Shown here piece after piece: positions 61,851 through 64,000 of a DNA stretch of 64,000 bases; within the stretch, counting starts at the first letter, position 1, and every line of letters begins with the position of its first letter. Position numbers and translations under genes: made by a program. Source of the DNA: CAVSJR01 sp963728285 (GTDB taxonomy: Bacteria > Actinomycetota > UBA4738 > HRBIN12); assembly GCA_963728285.1 (NCBI GenBank), contig CAVSJR010000003.1, forward strand, positions 124,001-188,000, in the 5' to 3' direction. The notes under the pieces are model-generated. The model ran no database searches. It worked only from the letters and a program-made list of their open reading frames with translations, and had not been told where the DNA came from.

Positions 61851-61880
61851 CGGCGCGAGGAGGCGCGAGGAGGCGCGAGG
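61851..61880 (+). repeat. Three tandem 10-bp units
   Basis: CGGCGCGAGG and two copies of AGGCGCGAGG stand head to tail, 23 bases before the lipoprotein ATG. The units differ by one base. The region is not coding in a credible frame. Confidence 0.55.
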
Positions 61881-61902
61881 ACGGGTGCCGAACCGCACAT
61901 GG

Positions 61903-62502
61903 ATGGGCCGGGTGGTCGCGACGACCACGTCGGCGCTGCTGATCGCCTGTTCGGGCCCCTCGGGAGACGGCGCGGTAACCAGATCGATCGATCCCGCCCG
62001 TCGACGCCACCCGCCGCGGTCGACGTGATCGCTCGTTCCCTGGATGCGCCCCCTCCCGGCTGCGAGGGCCCTCCACCGAACCACGAGATGGTCGCGCGGT
62101 ACTTCGGGCCGCTGGCCGGGGGCTCACCGATCTGGGGAGGGTTCTACGCGCGCTTCGACGAGGAGGCGAACGCGTTCTCCGCCGGGGCGAAGCCTCGACG
62201 AACGAAGGATGGGTGGGCGGTGAAGGTCCTCTGGGTCATCGAGCCCGGGGATCCTCACGCCGGTGACGCTGTCGGGAGAGAGCGTGGCGACCGGCGCGCC
62301 CCTGCGATTCGAGATCGGCGGCGTGCACGCGTCGGCGACGGAGTCTCCCATTCTCGACCCGAAACACCCCGCGATCCCGATCCAGGACGGGGAGTGGAAG
62401 GAGTTTCCCTCGGCCCTCCTCTTCCCGTCGGCGGGCTGCTACGTCCTCACCGCCTCCTGGGCCGGTGGGAGCTGGCGGATGGGCTTCGGGTTCGGTCGGT
62501 AG
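61903..62502 (+). CDS. Putative lipoprotein (frameshifted)
   Basis: ATG 61903 gives MGRVVATTTSALLIACSGPS with a lipobox (LLIAC). Two frame changes, near 61990-62010 and 62250, join this to VDVIARSLDAPPPGCEGPPP, GGSPIWGGFYARFDEEANAF, WAVKVLWVIEPG, and ILTPVTLSGESVATGAPLRF through to ASWAGGSWRMGFGFGR. The restored length is about 199. The C-terminal CYVLTASWAGGSWRMGF resembles beta-sandwich surface lipoproteins. No family is recognised. Confidence 0.6.
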
Positions 62503-62570
62503 TCGCGCCGACGTCGCGGGAGGGGGGCGTACACTTCCGCTCGATCCTGCTCCGCCGACCGGGAGGCTCG

Positions 62571-63395
62571 ATGCGCTGGGGACTCGACATCGCGCAACAT
62601 CAGCTGAGTTGGGATGAGATCGTCGAGCGAGCCCGCCTCGCCGAGGATGCGGGCTTCGACGGCGCCTGGGTCTTCGACCACTTCAAGGCGCTCTACGGCG
62701 ACCCGACGGGACCCTGTCTCGAGGGATGGACGCTGCTCGCCGGGCTTTCCCGGGAGACCGATCGCATCCGGATCGGAACGCTCGTGACCGGCATGACGTA
62801 TCGTCATCCGTCGGTCCTGGCCGCGCAGGCCGTCACGGTGGATCACCTCTCGAACGGCCGACTCGAGCTCGGGGTCGGGGCCGCCTGGAACGAGGAGGAG
62901 CACCGTCAGCTCGGCATCGACTTCCCGAGCGCCGGCGAGCGCATGGACCGCCTCGAGGAAGGCGTCCAGGTGCTGAAGCTTCTGATGACGACCGACGAGG
63001 CGACCTTCGCGGGCTCGCGGTACCGACTCGACCATGCCACGCTGCGTCCCCGACCCATCCAGCGACCGCATCCGCCCCTGTGGATCGGCGGGACCGGGCG
63101 CAGGCGCCTGCTCCCGGCGGCGGGCCGCTACGCGGACGTCTGGCACGGGTGGGCCGACTCGGTCGAGGAGTTCGCCGAGATGAACGCGATCATCGATCGC
63201 GCCGCCGAGGAGGCGGGACGCGACCCACGAGACATCGCGCGAGCCAGCGAGCTCGACCTGTCCCAGACAATGGACGGCGTCCGCCGGGACATCGACATGT
63301 TCGAGGCGGGGGGCGTGAGCTATCTCACCGTCGGGTGGCCGAGCGAGGGCAGGGGCAGGCTCGAGGAGTTCATCGAAACGGTCATGCATCGCTGA
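62571..63395 (+). CDS. LLM-class F420-dependent oxidoreductase
   Basis: This is a 274-residue luciferase-like barrel. It has MRWGLDIAQHQLSWDEIVER, AEDAGFDGAWVFDHFKALYG, RIRIGTLVTGMTYRHPSVLA, GRLELGVGAAWNEEEHRQLG and HPPLWIGGTGRRRLLPAAGR. The GTLVTGMTYRHP and GAAWN pieces are typical of the TIGR03560 group that uses F420. GGGAGG precedes the ATG by 5 bases. The substrate is unknown. The reading frame is intact. Confidence 0.88.
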   Translation: MRWGLDIAQHQLSWDEIVERARLAEDAGFDGAWVFDHFKALYGDPTGPCLEGWTLLAGLSRETDRIRIGTLVTGMTYRHPSVLAAQAVTVDHLSNGRLELGVGAAWNEEEHRQLGIDFPSAGERMDRLEEGVQVLKLLMTTDEATFAGSRYRLDHATLRPRPIQRPHPPLWIGGTGRRRLLPAAGRYADVWHGWADSVEEFAEMNAIIDRAAEEAGRDPRDIARASELDLSQTMDGVRRDIDMFEAGGVSYLTVGWPSEGRGRLEEFIETVMHR

Positions 63396-63424
63396 GCGCC
63401 CCCCCTCCAATTCCGGCTCCCCCG

Positions 63425-63949
63425 TTACGGCGTCTCGGGGTCGGGAGGTGCCCCGGCGCGGGTCGTCAGCGCAGCGTCCGCGCTCGAGTCGGATCCGGCG
63501 TCGGCCGAGCCGGGGCTCTGGCCAGCTTGCGCGTCGGCGATCGACGTCCCCGTCGCCGAGTCGCCGCCGTCGGGGTCGTCGGGATCAGTCGAAACCACGC
63601 GATGAGCGGCATCGGGCAGCCCTCCGGCGAATGCCACGCCGGTCGTTCCCAGCGAGACGACCATCGCGAGGGCGACGATCGGCCGCGAGCGGATGCGGCC
63701 GCCGGCGGGCTTGGGCGGGTCGGAGATCCCGACGACCTTTGCCATCATCCGGATCGTGCCCTCGCCGGCGGCCGCCGGCCGCGAGGGGAGGTCGGCGGCG
63801 AGCGTCTGCAGCAGGCCGGCGACCTCCGCATATCCGGGGGGAGCGTCGTCCGGCGGGACCCGCCCTTCGAGCACCCGGTCGGCCGTCCCCGCGTCCAGCC
63901 GGAAGCGTGGGTCCGCCATCTCACCCTCCGTATCGCGCCGACGCCTCAT
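63425..63949 (-). CDS. Single-pass membrane protein, anti-sigma-factor-like
   Basis: This is a 174-residue protein with a soluble N-terminus (RFRLDAGTADRVLEGRVPPD, EVAGLLQTLAADLPSRPAAA), one helix (PIVALAMVVSLGTTGVAFAG) and an acidic Asp/Ser/Gly-rich C-terminus that should be outside the cell. The ATG at 63949 has AGGAGG 7 bases upstream and overlaps the stop of the gene before it (ATGA). The layout, a short cytoplasmic domain and a membrane anchor next to a sigma-factor-like gene end, is that of an anti-sigma or partner protein. No zinc HxxxCxxC motif is seen. Confidence 0.65.
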   Translation of the reverse strand: MRRRRDTEGEMADPRFRLDAGTADRVLEGRVPPDDAPPGYAEVAGLLQTLAADLPSRPAAAGEGTIRMMAKVVGISDPPKPAGGRIRSRPIVALAMVVSLGTTGVAFAGGLPDAAHRVVSTDPDDPDGGDSATGTSIADAQAGQSPGSADAGSDSSADAALTTRAGAPPDPETP

Positions 63950-64000
63950 TCCGTTACCTCCTCGCGCGCGACGATCGATGCCAGCCTGCGGAGCGCGCGG
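63946..64000 (-). CDS. C-terminal end of a gene cut by the window, sigma-factor-like
   Basis: Only the last 17 codons are present, ending RALRRLASIVAREEVTE and TGA at 63946-63948. The tail resembles the C-terminus of ECF sigma factors, and the gene is coupled (ATGA) to the anti-sigma-like gene. The identity is an inference from context. Confidence 0.4.
   Translation of the reverse strand, partial: RALRRLASIVAREEVTE

Noticed and set aside
61851..61880. The three 10-bp repeats as a CRISPR or iteron array
   Set aside because: There are only three units with no spacers, and they are directly abutting. It is a small GC-rich tandem repeat.

Overview
The window is about 64 kb of very GC-rich DNA, packed with genes on both strands. 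No stretch longer than 300 bases lacks a gene. The gene content points to an actinobacterium, probably not one of the well-known genera: a WhiB regulator, a mycothiol-dependent isomerase-family enzyme, F420/LLM-type oxidoreductases, a PASTA-domain Ser/Thr kinase, an actinobacterial LexA box, a group III phosphofructokinase and a PimB-like mannosyltransferase. I saw no tRNA, rRNA, insertion sequence, prophage or CRISPR array. The window looks like ordinary chromosome.

Layout. 1-9.8 kb: end of a FemAB/GNAT acyltransferase, a mycothiol-type isomerase, glycerate kinase, an A-type Fe-S carrier, a PfkB sugar kinase, an MFS transporter, full-length MetH and a cyclic-nucleotide-binding protein. 9.8-15.8 kb: aldo/keto reductase, 2-oxoacid:ferredoxin oxidoreductase (korA-korB), a cysteine desulfurase and an aquaporin. 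15.9-17.7 kb: overlapping very small genes (receiver domain, zinc ribbon, 35-residue membrane protein), an F420-type DUF385 protein and a stand-alone AsnC domain. 17.7-29.8 kb: thiolase, a LexA-controlled exonuclease/GIY-YIG nuclease, WhiB, YgfZ, PimB-like GT, SRPBCC, ArsA, a release-factor-like protein, ROK glucokinase, LLM oxidoreductase and 5-formyl-THF cyclo-ligase.

29.9-41.0 kb is a one-carbon cluster. It holds two tandem GcvT-type folate methyltransferases, formate-THF ligase, FdhD, an SRPBCC protein, and an NAD-linked formate dehydrogenase whose catalytic subunit reads an in-frame TGA as selenocysteine with a recognisable SECIS hairpin, followed by MobA. The alpha subunit is split: its N-terminal Fe-S half is the last gene of the operon, behind the E- and F-type diaphorase subunits. 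The inferred role is that methyl or methylene groups enter folate through the GcvT-like pair, are oxidised to formyl-THF, released as formate with ATP by Fhs, and oxidised to CO2 with NADH by the selenoenzyme. MetH and the cyclo-ligase belong to the same folate pool.

41-54.5 kb: two tandem secreted metallophosphoesterases (the first broken), a cyclic-diphosphoglycerate-synthetase-like GTPase beside carbamate kinase, an EEP hydrolase, an unknown repeat protein, phosphofructokinase, threonine aldolase, a YedY-like Mo enzyme, a secreted coiled-coil protein, a PASTA kinase and a membrane protein with a degenerate M50-like motif. 54.5-64 kb: TPP riboswitch with thiE and an AIR-synthase relative, a DUF2304-GT2 fusion, UDP-sulfoquinovose synthase, a second cysteine-desulfurase-like enzyme, a two-zinc-finger protein, an AI-2E exporter, a lipoprotein, an LLM oxidoreductase, and a sigma-factor-like/anti-sigma-like pair cut by the window edge.

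Caution: at least 20 single-base frameshifts break otherwise well-conserved genes, and nearly all are +1 insertions. This looks like uncorrected insertion error in the assembly rather than biological decay. Such genes are given as one CDS with the break noted.
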